Of a stretch of DNA of 64,000 nucleotides, positions 31,952 to 39,539 are shown piece after piece. Below the pieces are notes generated by a model that searched no databases, had not been told where the DNA came from, and saw only the letters and a program-made list of their open reading frames with translations. Every line of letters begins with the position of its first letter. The first letter of the stretch is position 1. The translations under genes were made by a program, and so were the position numbers. Where the stretch lies: contig JAFXKY010000026.1 in the NCBI GenBank assembly GCA_017531485.1, positions 1 to 64,000 on the forward strand. Direction: 5' to 3'. This DNA is from Eubacteriaceae bacterium. GTDB lineage: Bacteria; Bacillota; Clostridia; Eubacteriales; Anaerofustaceae.

Positions 31952-32394
31952 TTTTCCTGCTCATCATACGGGCAGTCTTCACATTCATAATACGGACAGC
32001 CTTCACATTCGTAATCATAATGAACAGCTTCTGTTCCCGCTTTAATGGCAATTTCGTAGTACCGGCACTTATATTCTATGACTTCGAGAGTTTTCTGCAG
32101 TTCTTCGATCTGCTTTTCAACCGCTTTTTTGCGTTCGAGGAACATATCATATCTTTCCTGAAGGGAATCGTCCCCTTGTTTGACCCACATTGTAAAGTTC
32201 TTGATGTCTTTGATGGGCATTTTCGTCTTTTTCAGGCATTCGATCATTTCCATGAATTCCACATCTTTTTTTGAGAAAAGTCTGTATCCGCCTTCGCTTC
32301 GGTGGATAAACGGGAGGATCCCTTCTTTGTCGTAATATCTTATGGTGCTTGCGGGGATGCCGAACTTTTCGGCAACTTCCTTGATCGTATACAT
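31939..32394 (-). CDS. MerR-family regulator with Cys-rich tail
   Basis: The 151-residue protein opens with the MerR winged HTH (YTIKEVAEKFGIPASTIRYYDKEG, then GYRLFSKKDVEFM). A dimerisation coiled coil follows (ERKKAVEKQIEELQKTLEVI, about 95-115). The tail has five cysteines: one in YKCRYY and four in YECEGCPYYECEDCPYD. Metal or redox sensing is a plausible reading. The single HTH plus tail resembles NmlR/TipA-like proteins without an extended effector domain. It is convergent to jag. Upstream, facing promoters overlap a TTGACTTTAAACTCAA palindrome-like site. Confidence 0.88.
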   Translation of the reverse strand: MYTIKEVAEKFGIPASTIRYYDKEGILPFIHRSEGGYRLFSKKDVEFMEMIECLKKTKMPIKDIKNFTMWVKQGDDSLQERYDMFLERKKAVEKQIEELQKTLEVIEYKCRYYEIAIKAGTEAVHYDYECEGCPYYECEDCPYDEQENEKA

Positions 32395-32409
32395 TTTTAA
32401 TTTCCTCTC

Positions 32410-32440
32410 TTGACTTTAAACTCAACTTCAATGTTATACT
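32410..32440 (+). promoter_or_regulatory. MerR-type promoter with 19-bp spacer, divergent from merR
   Basis: Plus strand: TTGACT (32410-32415), 19-bp spacer, TATACT (32435-32440). The overlong 19-bp spacer is characteristic of promoters activated by MerR-type DNA distortion. TTGACTTTAAACTCAA within it has partial dyad symmetry. The promoter fires away from merR into a non-coding stretch that ends at the terminator 32540-32572. A minus-strand TTGACT at 32454-32459 may start merR itself. Confidence 0.5.
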
Positions 32441-32539
32441 TATTCCACCAAAAAGTCAAGCAAAGAAAATTTGTTTGCATAGCCCGGACGTACGGGCAGG
32501 CTTCAGGTGTCTGAAATTATTTCAGTTTTCTCACAAAGG

Positions 32540-32572
32540 CAGTGGGCGGAAGATTCCGTCCTCTGTTTTTTT
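32540..32572 (+). terminator. Intrinsic terminator in the merR-trpX gap
   Basis: CAG-GGGCGGAA and TTCCGTCC-CTG pair, followed by T7. It could end a ~120-base non-coding transcript from the promoter at 32410-32440. The stretch 32450-32540 has small hairpins (CCCG/CGGG, TTCAG/CTGAA) but no start codon. Confidence 0.75.
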
Positions 32573-32624
32573 CGGATACAATAATTACCGAAAATAAAAA
32601 ATCTGAAAAATCAAAAAATTTCTG

Positions 32625-32653
32625 TTGACAACGAACTCCTTCGGTGATATAAT
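32625..32653 (+). promoter_or_regulatory. Consensus promoter of the leader peptide and ABC operon
   Basis: TTGACA, 17-bp spacer, TATAAT: a perfect sigma-A promoter. Transcription should begin near 32660, about 55 bases before the leader peptide. Confidence 0.9.
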
Positions 32654-32714
32654 GACCGCAATCAGAAAAGATATGAGAATATTCTGAAATTTAATCGAAA
32701 GGAAACGCAGTATA

Positions 32715-32789
32715 ATGAAAAACAGATTCTATTTCTATTATTATTACTTTAGAGATGCGGCGAAACGTTGTACTGCAGATACCCTTTAA
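32715..32789 (+). CDS. Phe/Tyr-rich attenuation leader peptide
   Basis: A 24-residue peptide starting MKNRFYFYYYYFRD. Residues 5-12 are all aromatic, five Tyr and three Phe codons in a row. It lies behind a perfect promoter and an AAAGGAAA site and ahead of an intrinsic terminator, upstream of an ABC importer. This matches ribosome-mediated attenuation leaders such as those of pheA and pheST. Stalling at scarce Tyr/Phe codons would leave GTTGTAC (32767-32773) free to pair with GTACAAAAC in the terminator's apical part and allow readthrough. When tyrosine and phenylalanine are plentiful the ribosome reaches the stop at 32787 and the terminator forms. The alternative pairing is my reading; the codon run is directly visible. 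Confidence 0.88.
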   Translation: MKNRFYFYYYYFRDAAKRCTADTL

Positions 32790-32810
32790 GATTTAAGGAA
32801 TTTGTAAAAT

Positions 32811-32862
32811 AACGTCCGTCGCTTCGTTTTCGTACAAAACGTGTTGACGGACGTTTTTTTAA
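32811..32862 (+). terminator. Attenuator terminator of the aromatic ABC operon
   Basis: AACGTCCGTC (32811-32820) pairs with GACGGACGTT (32846-32855) and an inner CGTTTT/AAAACG stem sits between them. A T run follows directly. It lies between the leader peptide and the first transporter gene. Confidence 0.9.
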
Positions 32863-32892
32863 TACAACACAAATTTATCGGAGGAAAAAATA

Positions 32893-33894
32893 ATGAAAAA
32901 AGCTCTCTCTTTAATCCTTGCGGTACTCCTTATCGCATCACTGGCAGCCTGCGGAAATGACAACTCAGGCGATGACACAATCAAGATCGGCATCATGCAG
33001 TTCGGCGAATTCGACGCACTCATCAACGCCAAGAACGGCTTCGTTGACGGCCTCAAAGAAGCAGGTTACGTTGACGGCGACAACATCACCATCAATTATC
33101 TCTCAGCAGCAGCTGACACAGCTAACTGCCCGTCCATCGCTGACACACTCATCAACGACGGAAGCGACCTCATTCTCGCTATCGCAACACCGTCAGTTTC
33201 AGCACTCAAAGAAAAGACAACGACAATTCCTGTTCTCTTCACGGCAGTAACAGATCCGGTCGCAAGCGGAATCATTCCCGATGCCACTACACCGGGCGGA
33301 AACATCTCAGGTTCTTCAGACCTCAACCCCGTTAAAGAACAGATCGATCTCATCAAGCAGATCCTTCCCCAGAGCAAGACCATCGCTGTTATGTACTGCT
33401 CAAGCGAATCCAACTCCGCAGCACAGTACGAACTTGCAAAAGCTCAGATCGAAGCTCTCGGAATGACATGCGTACAGAAGACTATCGCTGACGTATCAGA
33501 AATCAAATCAGCAGTTGAATCACTTCAGGGCGCAGTTGACGCTATCTACATCCCCACAGACAACACACTTGCAGACGCTATGACGACAGTTGCGGCAGCA
33601 GCTATCGAATGCAAGATCCCCGTAGTTCCGGGCGAACCGGGCATGGTTAAAAACGGCGGCCTCGCAACATTCGGAATCGATTATTACTCACTCGGCAAAC
33701 AGACAGCTGAAATGGCAGTAAAAGTACTCGAAAGTGAAGATCCTCTCAAGACAGTGGGAACACTTCCGGTAGTATACCAGACAGATGCTTCTGATTGCGA
33801 AACAGCCATCAACACAGACACGGCTGCTGCGATCGGAATCACAATTCCGGATGAAGTAATGAACATCGCTGTCAAATACACAACTCAGCAGTAA
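32893..33894 (+). CDS. trpX: ABC transporter substrate-binding lipoprotein (TrpX-like)
   Basis: The 333-residue lipoprotein has a lipobox ending LAAC with the acylated Cys20. The remainder matches the ABC_sub_bind family (IKIGIMQFGEFDAL, NGFVDGLKEAGYVDG, FTAVTDPVASG, YIPTDNTL), which includes TrpX and relatives predicted to bind tryptophan or other aromatic amino acids. The Tyr/Phe-rich leader suggests tyrosine or phenylalanine as ligand here. The protein should sit on the outer face of the membrane and feed the permease and ATPase encoded next. A GGAGG site precedes the ATG. Confidence 0.9.
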   Translation: MKKALSLILAVLLIASLAACGNDNSGDDTIKIGIMQFGEFDALINAKNGFVDGLKEAGYVDGDNITINYLSAAADTANCPSIADTLINDGSDLILAIATPSVSALKEKTTTIPVLFTAVTDPVASGIIPDATTPGGNISGSSDLNPVKEQIDLIKQILPQSKTIAVMYCSSESNSAAQYELAKAQIEALGMTCVQKTIADVSEIKSAVESLQGAVDAIYIPTDNTLADAMTTVAAAAIECKIPVVPGEPGMVKNGGLATFGIDYYSLGKQTAEMAVKVLESEDPLKTVGTLPVVYQTDASDCETAINTDTAAAIGITIPDEVMNIAVKYTTQQ

Positions 33895-33924
33895 ATTTTC
33901 ATTTCCATTCCATAAACCAACAGG

Positions 33925-33968
33925 GCGAGAGCCCGTGCCGGGGGGTGCCGGAAAGCACTCCCTTTGGC
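33925..33968 (+). other. Intercistronic stem-loops between binding protein and permease genes
   Basis: GGGC-GAGA-GCCC at 33925-33936 is followed by a larger GGGGTGC/GCAC-CCC hairpin and TTT. Such stems often stabilise the binding-protein message and reduce expression of the permease. No other role is evident. Confidence 0.55.
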
Positions 33969-33992
33969 ATATTTAAAACACGGAGAAAAATT

Positions 33993-34922
33993 ATGATAAG
34001 ATTAGTCACCCTCCAGAGTGGTATCGCTCAGGGGCTTTTATGGGCGATACTCACAATAGGAGTATACATAACATACCGTATTCTCGATTTCGCGGACCTC
34101 ACCATCGAAGGAACCTTCCCTCTCGGCGCCGCGGTTACCGTCGTGCTTATAAATTCGGGCATGAATCCGTTTCTTGCGACGGCCGTTGCAATGCTTGCGG
34201 GACCGCTCGCAGGTCTTTCGACGGGAATACTCAACACAGTATTTAAAATCCCGGGGATCCTTTCGGGGATCCTGTCAATGATCGCGCTTTATTCCGTAAA
34301 CATCAGGATAATGTCCGACAAGGCGACTGTTGCTATCGCAGGGAATTCCATAAAGAAGATCGTTGCAACCCTCTTCCCCGCAGGAACGGTTTCAAACACC
34401 CTTTCAACCACAGTCGGCATCATAGTATGTGCGGCATTGATCGCGACATTATACTGGTTCTTCGGAACGGAAACCGGTTGTGCCATCAGGGCAACGGGCA
34501 ACAACTCAAAAATGTCACGCTCCATGGGTATCAACACGGATATGATGACGATAATCGGGCTGATGCTCTCAAATGCCATCGTTGCACTTTCGGGAAGTCT
34601 GATCGCACAGTTTGATTACGGTTCAGCTCTCGTAAACATGGGACAGGGAACCATCGTCATCGGTCTTGCGAGTGTCATCATCGGTGAAGTCATTCTCATT
34701 CACAAGGAACACAATTTCGCATACAGGCTGTTTTCGGTAGTTTTCGGAGCGATAGTATACCGCACGATCATCTCTGTCGTTCTTACTATAAGCGGATTCA
34801 AAGCAACGGACATCAAGATCATCACGGCAATCATCGTTGCCATCGCCCTTTCAATTCCCGTTTTCAAAGAAAAAGCGGCAATGAGAAAGAAAAGAAATCT
34901 CGCCATGAAGGAGGGAAAATAA
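33993..34922 (+). CDS. trpY: ABC transporter permease (TrpY-like)
   Basis: The 309-residue integral membrane protein has about eight hydrophobic helices and belongs to the BPD_transp_2 branched-chain/sugar permease superfamily. Typical blocks are TLQSGIAQGLLWAILTIGVYITYRI, FADLTIEGTFPLGAAV and IRATGNNSKMSRSMGIN, the last being the cytoplasmic coupling region. The ATG at 33993 has CGGAG 10 bases upstream; the longer in-frame start lies in the intercistronic hairpins. The ATPase gene begins directly after its stop codon. Confidence 0.92.
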   Translation: MIRLVTLQSGIAQGLLWAILTIGVYITYRILDFADLTIEGTFPLGAAVTVVLINSGMNPFLATAVAMLAGPLAGLSTGILNTVFKIPGILSGILSMIALYSVNIRIMSDKATVAIAGNSIKKIVATLFPAGTVSNTLSTTVGIIVCAALIATLYWFFGTETGCAIRATGNNSKMSRSMGINTDMMTIIGLMLSNAIVALSGSLIAQFDYGSALVNMGQGTIVIGLASVIIGEVILIHKEHNFAYRLFSVVFGAIVYRTIISVVLTISGFKATDIKIITAIIVAIALSIPVFKEKAAMRKKRNLAMKEGK

Positions 34923-35717
34923 ATGCTTGAGATCAAAAATTTAAACAAATCCTTCAATGTGGGAACGGTAAACGAAAAGCACGTAATAAATGACATCTCC
35001 CTGACGGTAAATGACGGGGATTTCATCACAATAATCGGTTCAAACGGCGCGGGAAAATCCACCCTTCTCAATCTCATCGCAGGAACATACATGCCCGACA
35101 GCGGAAAGATCGTCCTTGACGGAAAGAACATCACTTTTTCCTCCGAGATCAAAAGGGCGAAAGACATCGGTCACGTCTTTCAGGATCCGATGATGGGAAC
35201 GGCGGCAGACATGTGGATCGAAGAAAACCTCGCCCTTGCGTACAGAAGGACGAAAAAACGCAGTCTTTCATGGGGAATATCAAACAAAGAGAGAGAAATA
35301 TATAAAAAAGAGCTGTCCCGTCTTGGGCTCGGGCTCGAAAACAGTCTGAACAAAAAGATCGGTCTTCTTTCAGGCGGACAGAGGCAGGCTGTAACCCTTC
35401 TCATGGCGACGCTTCAGAAGCCGAAAGTACTTCTTCTTGATGAGCACACAGCGGCTCTCGACCCGAAGACAGCGGCGGCAGTCCTCACGCTGAGTGATCA
35501 GATCATCAGGGAGGACAATCTCACGGCGATGATGGTAACGCACAACATGCAGAACGCCATTGATTACGGCAACCGCCTCATCATGATGCACGCAGGGAGA
35601 ATTATTCTCGATCTGAGTGGCGAAGAAAAGAAAAACCTCACCGTTGAAATGCTTCTCAGGCAGTTTGAAAAAGCAAGCGGAGAAGAATTTGTTAATGACA
35701 GAGCTTTATTATCATAA
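34923..35717 (+). CDS. trpZ: ABC transporter ATP-binding protein (TrpZ-like)
   Basis: The 264-residue ATPase has Walker A GSNGAGKSTLL (about 39-49), Q-loop VFQDP, signature LSGGQRQA, Walker B VLLLDEHTAALD and the switch His in MVTHN. DEHTAALDP, with His after the catalytic Glu, is typical of this ABC subfamily. It powers the importer encoded by the two preceding genes. A terminator follows at 35737-35763. Confidence 0.95.
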   Translation: MLEIKNLNKSFNVGTVNEKHVINDISLTVNDGDFITIIGSNGAGKSTLLNLIAGTYMPDSGKIVLDGKNITFSSEIKRAKDIGHVFQDPMMGTAADMWIEENLALAYRRTKKRSLSWGISNKEREIYKKELSRLGLGLENSLNKKIGLLSGGQRQAVTLLMATLQKPKVLLLDEHTAALDPKTAAAVLTLSDQIIREDNLTAMMVTHNMQNAIDYGNRLIMMHAGRIILDLSGEEKKNLTVEMLLRQFEKASGEEFVNDRALLS

Positions 35718-35736
35718 AATCTTACACTACGAATGC

Positions 35737-35763
35737 AGTCCGCCGGTATGGCGGGCTGTTTTC
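35737..35763 (+). terminator. Terminator of the aromatic ABC operon
   Basis: AGTCCGCC, GGTAT loop, GGCGGGCT, then GTTTT. Confidence 0.85.
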
Positions 35764-35840
35764 ATTGTATGTCACGCAGAAAGCATAGCTGAGATGACAG
35801 GACAGGCATGAAAAAACGATATGTCTTTCCCCGAAACCGC

Positions 35841-35871
35841 TTGACTCTTACGTTACGTCATGGTTTATGAT
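35841..35871 (+). promoter_or_regulatory. MerR-activated promoter with 19-bp spacer
   Basis: TTGACT (35841-35846), 19-bp spacer, TATGAT (35866-35871). The spacer holds ACGTTACGT, typical of TipA/Mta-like operators. Autoregulation by the gene 22 bases downstream is likely. Confidence 0.75.
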
Positions 35872-35892
35872 ATAATCACCGTGGGAGGGAAT

Positions 35893-36618
35893 ATGAAGAC
35901 CGTAAATGAAATAAGCAAACTCAGTGGTGTCAGCGTAAGGACACTTCATCATTATGACCACATCGGTCTTTTGAAACCTGCGAAGGTGACAGAAGCAGGG
36001 TACCGTCTTTATGACGAAGAGAACATCTCCCGTCTTTTCAGCATCCTTCTTTTCAGAGAGCTGAGGTTTTCTCTTTCGGAGATAAAGGAGATCCTTGATG
36101 ATGAAAATTTCGACATGAAGAAAGCTCTCTCGGAGCAGATCAGGCTCCTCGAAACGGAAAGAGAGAGGATCGAAGGAATAATTACCCACGCGAAAAGATT
36201 ACTCAAAGGAGAAGGAACAATGAATTTCGATATGTTTGACGAAAAAAAGCTTGAGGAATACAAAAAAGAAGCCAAAGAAAAATGGGGAAACGCTCCTGCA
36301 TATGCCGAAAGCGAAGAAAAGACGAAGGGAAAATCAAATAAAGAGCTTTTCGCAACAGGCGAAGAACTTATGGATATCTTTTCACAGCTCGGAAAGATGA
36401 AAGACCTTGATCCGTCGGAAAAGGAAGTTCAGGAAAAGACGGAAGAGATCAAAAACTTCATCACGAAAAATTTCTACAACTGCACAAACGAGATCTTCTA
36501 CGGTCTGGGGCAGATGTATGTTTATGATGAGCGTTTCAGAAACAACATCGACGCAAAAGGCGGAAATGGAACTGCGGAATTCGTGAAGAAAGCAATAGAG
36601 ATATATTGCAAAAAATAA
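35893..36618 (+). CDS. MerR-family regulator of TipAL/Mta type
   Basis: The 241-residue protein joins an N-terminal MerR HTH (VNEISKLSGVSVRTLHHYDHIGLL, then GYRLYDEENISRL) to a coiled coil and a C-terminal TipAS-like drug-recognition domain. That domain ends FYGLGQMYVYDERFRNNIDAKGGNGTAEFV, a hallmark of TipAS. Such regulators bind diverse drugs or thiopeptides and activate their own gene. The ATG at 35893 has GGGAGGGA upstream; an in-frame ATG 33 bases earlier lies inside the operator. No drug pump is adjacent. Confidence 0.92.
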   Translation: MKTVNEISKLSGVSVRTLHHYDHIGLLKPAKVTEAGYRLYDEENISRLFSILLFRELRFSLSEIKEILDDENFDMKKALSEQIRLLETERERIEGIITHAKRLLKGEGTMNFDMFDEKKLEEYKKEAKEKWGNAPAYAESEEKTKGKSNKELFATGEELMDIFSQLGKMKDLDPSEKEVQEKTEEIKNFITKNFYNCTNEIFYGLGQMYVYDERFRNNIDAKGGNGTAEFVKKAIEIYCKK

Positions 36619-36632
36619 CTGCGGATAAAAAT

Positions 36633-36676
36633 AACCGGATGAGATTATCAGCTTGTGGAGATCTCATCCGGTTTTT
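36633..36676. terminator. Bidirectional terminator between tipA-like gene and pyk
   Basis: AACCGGATGAGAT pairs with ATCTCATCCGGTT around a 15-base loop; T5 on the plus side and A/T-rich on the minus side. Confidence 0.85.
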
Positions 36677-36687
36677 ATTTCAGGCTT

Positions 36688-38097
36688 TTATCTTACCTTT
36701 TCAACCCTTATCGTATTCGTCGTTCCCTTGACATTCACGGGAAGGCCTGCAGTGATGACGACAGTATCCCCGATATTTACGAGCGAGTTATCCCTCGCCG
36801 TATCAAGGCATGTTGAAAGGAGGCTTTCGAAGTCGTCTTTTTTGTCTATCTTCATGGGGATGACGCCGTAAGTCAGGTTAAGCTGACGGAGGACTCTGCC
36901 TTCCGCGGAAAATGCGATGACGGGAACATCCGGGCGGTATTTGGAAACCATCCTTGCTGTATATCCGCTTGTGGTGGGAGTAAATATAGCTTTCGCTCCG
37001 ATAATTTCCGCAGTGCGGTATGAAGAATAACTTATGGTTTCGGAAATGTCCGCATTTCCGTCGATCTCATAATGAGGAATGAGGTATTTTTCGTTTTCCG
37101 CGCTGATGACGATCTCTGCCATGGTCTTTACGGCTTCCACGGGGTGTGCTCCTGCGGCAGTTTCTCCGGAAAGCATTACGCAGTCACTTCCGTCAAAGAC
37201 GGCGTTTGCCACATCCCCTACTTCCGCTCTTGTGGGACGGGGGTTTTTGATCATGCTGTCGAGCATCTGGGTCGCGGTGATGACGGGTTTTCCTGCGAGG
37301 TTACATTTTCTGATCATCTTTTTCTGAACTACGGGCACTTCCTTTGCGGGGATCTCAACGCCCATATCTCCTCTTGCGACCATTACTCCGTCGCTTTCCG
37401 AAATGATCTCGTCCATATTGTCAACACCCGTGCGGTTCTCGATCTTGGAGATGATCATTATTCCCTTGCCACCGTTTTTTTCAAGGAGCTTTCTTATTCC
37501 CTTTACGTCGTCGGCACATCTGATGAATGACGCGGCGATGATGTCGATATTGTTTTCTATTCCGAATAAAATATCCGATATATCCCTGTCCGTGAGGGCA
37601 GGCAGGTTGATATTCACTCCGGGAATATTGATGGACTTATTGTTGGAGAGTTCTCCGCCGTCGATAACTGTGCAATGAATATCTTTATCTTCGATACTTT
37701 CCACCATTATCTTAATGAGTCCGTCGTCGATGAGAAGCTCATTTCCGGGGATGAGTTCGTTATACAAATTATCATACGTCACGGAGATCTTTTCATCGTT
37801 TCCCGCTGTATCATAACAGCACAAAGTAAATTTATTTCCCGGGAAAAGTTCAGCCTTTCCCGTTTCAAACTGCTTTATTCTGATCTCGGGGCCTTTTGTG
37901 TCGAGCATGATGGCGATATTTTTGCCGAGCTCATCTGCCACCTTCCTGACGCGGTCCATACGGATCTTCTGTTCTTCATGGGTTCCGTGGGAGAAGTTGA
38001 ATCTTGCGACGTTCATTCCCGCAAGCATCATCTCTCTTAAAATGTTTTCGTCGTCGCAGGCAGGGCCCATTGTGCAGACTATACGTGTCTTTTTCAT
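36688..38097 (-). CDS. pyk: Pyruvate kinase
   Basis: Converts phosphoenolpyruvate and ADP to pyruvate and ATP. The 469-residue protein is the short form without the C-terminal PEP-utiliser extension. NVARFNFSHG, DTKGPEIR, the active-site IISKIENRTGVDN (catalytic Lys near 215) and VMVARGDMGVEIP are all intact. TATQMLDSM and SGETAAGAHPVEAV follow. It sits 12 bases after pfkA, so two committed glycolytic kinases share an operon. Confidence 0.97.
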   Translation of the reverse strand: MKKTRIVCTMGPACDDENILREMMLAGMNVARFNFSHGTHEEQKIRMDRVRKVADELGKNIAIMLDTKGPEIRIKQFETGKAELFPGNKFTLCCYDTAGNDEKISVTYDNLYNELIPGNELLIDDGLIKIMVESIEDKDIHCTVIDGGELSNNKSINIPGVNINLPALTDRDISDILFGIENNIDIIAASFIRCADDVKGIRKLLEKNGGKGIMIISKIENRTGVDNMDEIISESDGVMVARGDMGVEIPAKEVPVVQKKMIRKCNLAGKPVITATQMLDSMIKNPRPTRAEVGDVANAVFDGSDCVMLSGETAAGAHPVEAVKTMAEIVISAENEKYLIPHYEIDGNADISETISYSSYRTAEIIGAKAIFTPTTSGYTARMVSKYRPDVPVIAFSAEGRVLRQLNLTYGVIPMKIDKKDDFESLLSTCLDTARDNSLVNIGDTVVITAGLPVNVKGTTNTIRVEKVR

Positions 38098-38109
38098 AAT
38101 ATCTCCTTA

Positions 38110-39066
38110 TTAAATGGAAAGGTGCATTGCAACTTCGTAGCTTTCTTCGTCAAACGGGCTTGACATTGAGAGGGCTTCGTCAAGGTCCATAGCAACATAA
38201 TCTCCGCCACGGTAGCATACTGCCTTATATTTTTCACCGTTTTTCAGAAGTTCTACCGCCATTGATCCCATTCTTGCGGCGAGGATGCGGTCAAATGCCG
38301 TGGGAGAACCGCCGCGCTGAATATATCCGAGGTCTGTCACGTTTACGGTCAGTCCCGTAAGTCCTTCAACTCCTGATGCGAAGTCGTTGATATCCCCTGC
38401 GCCTTCCGCAAAGACGATGATGGAGTGGAGCTTTCCGCGGTCCTTACCTTTTATCATCTTTTCGCATATCTTCGAGAGGTCATATTCCCTTTCGGGGACG
38501 ATGATGGCTTCCGCGCCGCCGGCAAGTCCTGAGGATATTGCGAGGTTTCCGCAGTTTCTTCCCATGACTTCCACCACGCTTGCGCGGTTATGGGAAAGGG
38601 ATGTGTCCCTTATTTTTGAGATCGCTTCGACGACGGTATTTACTGCCGTATCAAAACCGATGGAATAATCGGTGCAGGCAACGTCGTTGTCGATGGTTCC
38701 GGGGATAGTGATGACGTTTATATCATACTTCGCGAGACTTCTCGCGCCTTTGTATGAACCGTCGCCGCCGATGACGATGAGGTTGTTTATGTCGTTTGCC
38801 TTTAATGTGTCTGCGGCTTTTTTTACGCCTTCTTCTTCGTACATTTCCATGCAGCGTGAAGTTTTGAGGATAGTGCCGCCGCGCTGGATGATGTCTGCGA
38901 CGGAATAGACGTTCATTTTATAGATATTGTTGTCGATAAGTCCCTGATATCCGAATTTTACGCCGAAAACCTCGATATCGTTATAGATGCACTCCCTGAC
39001 AACGGCTCTTATTGCCGCGTTCATGCCGGGAGAGTCGCCGCCGCTGGTGAGTAATGCGATTCTCAT
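38110..39066 (-). CDS. pfkA: ATP-dependent 6-phosphofructokinase
   Basis: The 318-residue group I enzyme has LTSGGDSPGMNAAIR at its N-terminus, GGDGS (100-104) with Gly instead of Asp at the position that would mark pyrophosphate use, and the catalytic PGTIDND (122-128). MGRNCG and YIQRGGSPTAFDR complete the fructose-6-phosphate and effector sites. An AAGGAGG site precedes the ATG. Confidence 0.97.
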   Translation of the reverse strand: MRIALLTSGGDSPGMNAAIRAVVRECIYNDIEVFGVKFGYQGLIDNNIYKMNVYSVADIIQRGGTILKTSRCMEMYEEEGVKKAADTLKANDINNLIVIGGDGSYKGARSLAKYDINVITIPGTIDNDVACTDYSIGFDTAVNTVVEAISKIRDTSLSHNRASVVEVMGRNCGNLAISSGLAGGAEAIIVPEREYDLSKICEKMIKGKDRGKLHSIIVFAEGAGDINDFASGVEGLTGLTVNVTDLGYIQRGGSPTAFDRILAARMGSMAVELLKNGEKYKAVCYRGGDYVAMDLDEALSMSSPFDEESYEVAMHLSI

Positions 39067-39080
39067 AATATCCTCCTTGT

Positions 39081-39539
39081 TTATTTATGATAAGATTCGT
39101 TGTGGTTTATCTTGAAAGCGCGGTATATCTGTTCTGCGAGAATGACCCTGAAGAGCTGATGCGGAAGGGTCATCTTTGAAAACGACAATGCGAAGTCGCT
39201 CCGCTGTTTTACGCTGTCGTCAAGTCCGCAGCTTCCGCCGATGATGAAGGCGATGTCCGGGGAAGAGTAGGTGTATATATCGCTTATCTTGGAAGCGAAC
39301 TGCTCGCTTGTGAGCTGTTTTCCGAGTATCTCCGTCGTTATGACATACGCTTTTTTCGGGATCTTCTCAAGGATCCTTTCCGCTTCTTTTTTTCTGGCGA
39401 TGTTTTCATCGTCGGTGTTTTCGTCTTTAAGTTCTATGAGTTCGAGTTTGTCAAAGCGGGAGATCATCTTTTTATAATTCTCAAAAGCATCTCTCATAAA
39501 GCTTTCCTTCATCTTGCCCACTGCTATAATATATATCAA
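39081..39539 (-). CDS. rlmH: 23S rRNA pseudouridine-1915 N3-methyltransferase
   Basis: RlmH is a SPOUT methyltransferase acting on helix 69 of the assembled ribosome. The 152-residue frame from a TTG at 39539 starts IYIIAVGKMKESF, matching the family beginning (IIAVGKLKE). The knot region is FIIGGSCGLDDSVKQRSDFALSFSKMTLPHQLFRVILAEQIYRA, fully conserved. The TTG start is chosen because GGAGG lies five bases upstream and the TTGA overlaps the stop of the preceding thioesterase gene; no ATG is suitably placed. Confidence 0.93.
   Translation of the reverse strand: MIYIIAVGKMKESFMRDAFENYKKMISRFDKLELIELKDENTDDENIARKKEAERILEKIPKKAYVITTEILGKQLTSEQFASKISDIYTYSSPDIAFIIGGSCGLDDSVKQRSDFALSFSKMTLPHQLFRVILAEQIYRAFKINHNESYHK

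Noticed and set aside
32395-32892. T-box riboswitch ahead of the aromatic ABC importer
   Set aside because: No T-box consensus (GGGTGGxACCGCG) or specifier-loop features; the leader peptide explains the terminator better.
33945-33992. Extended N-terminus of the TrpY-like permease
   Set aside because: It would start inside the intercistronic hairpins; a ribosome-binding site precedes the ATG at 33993.
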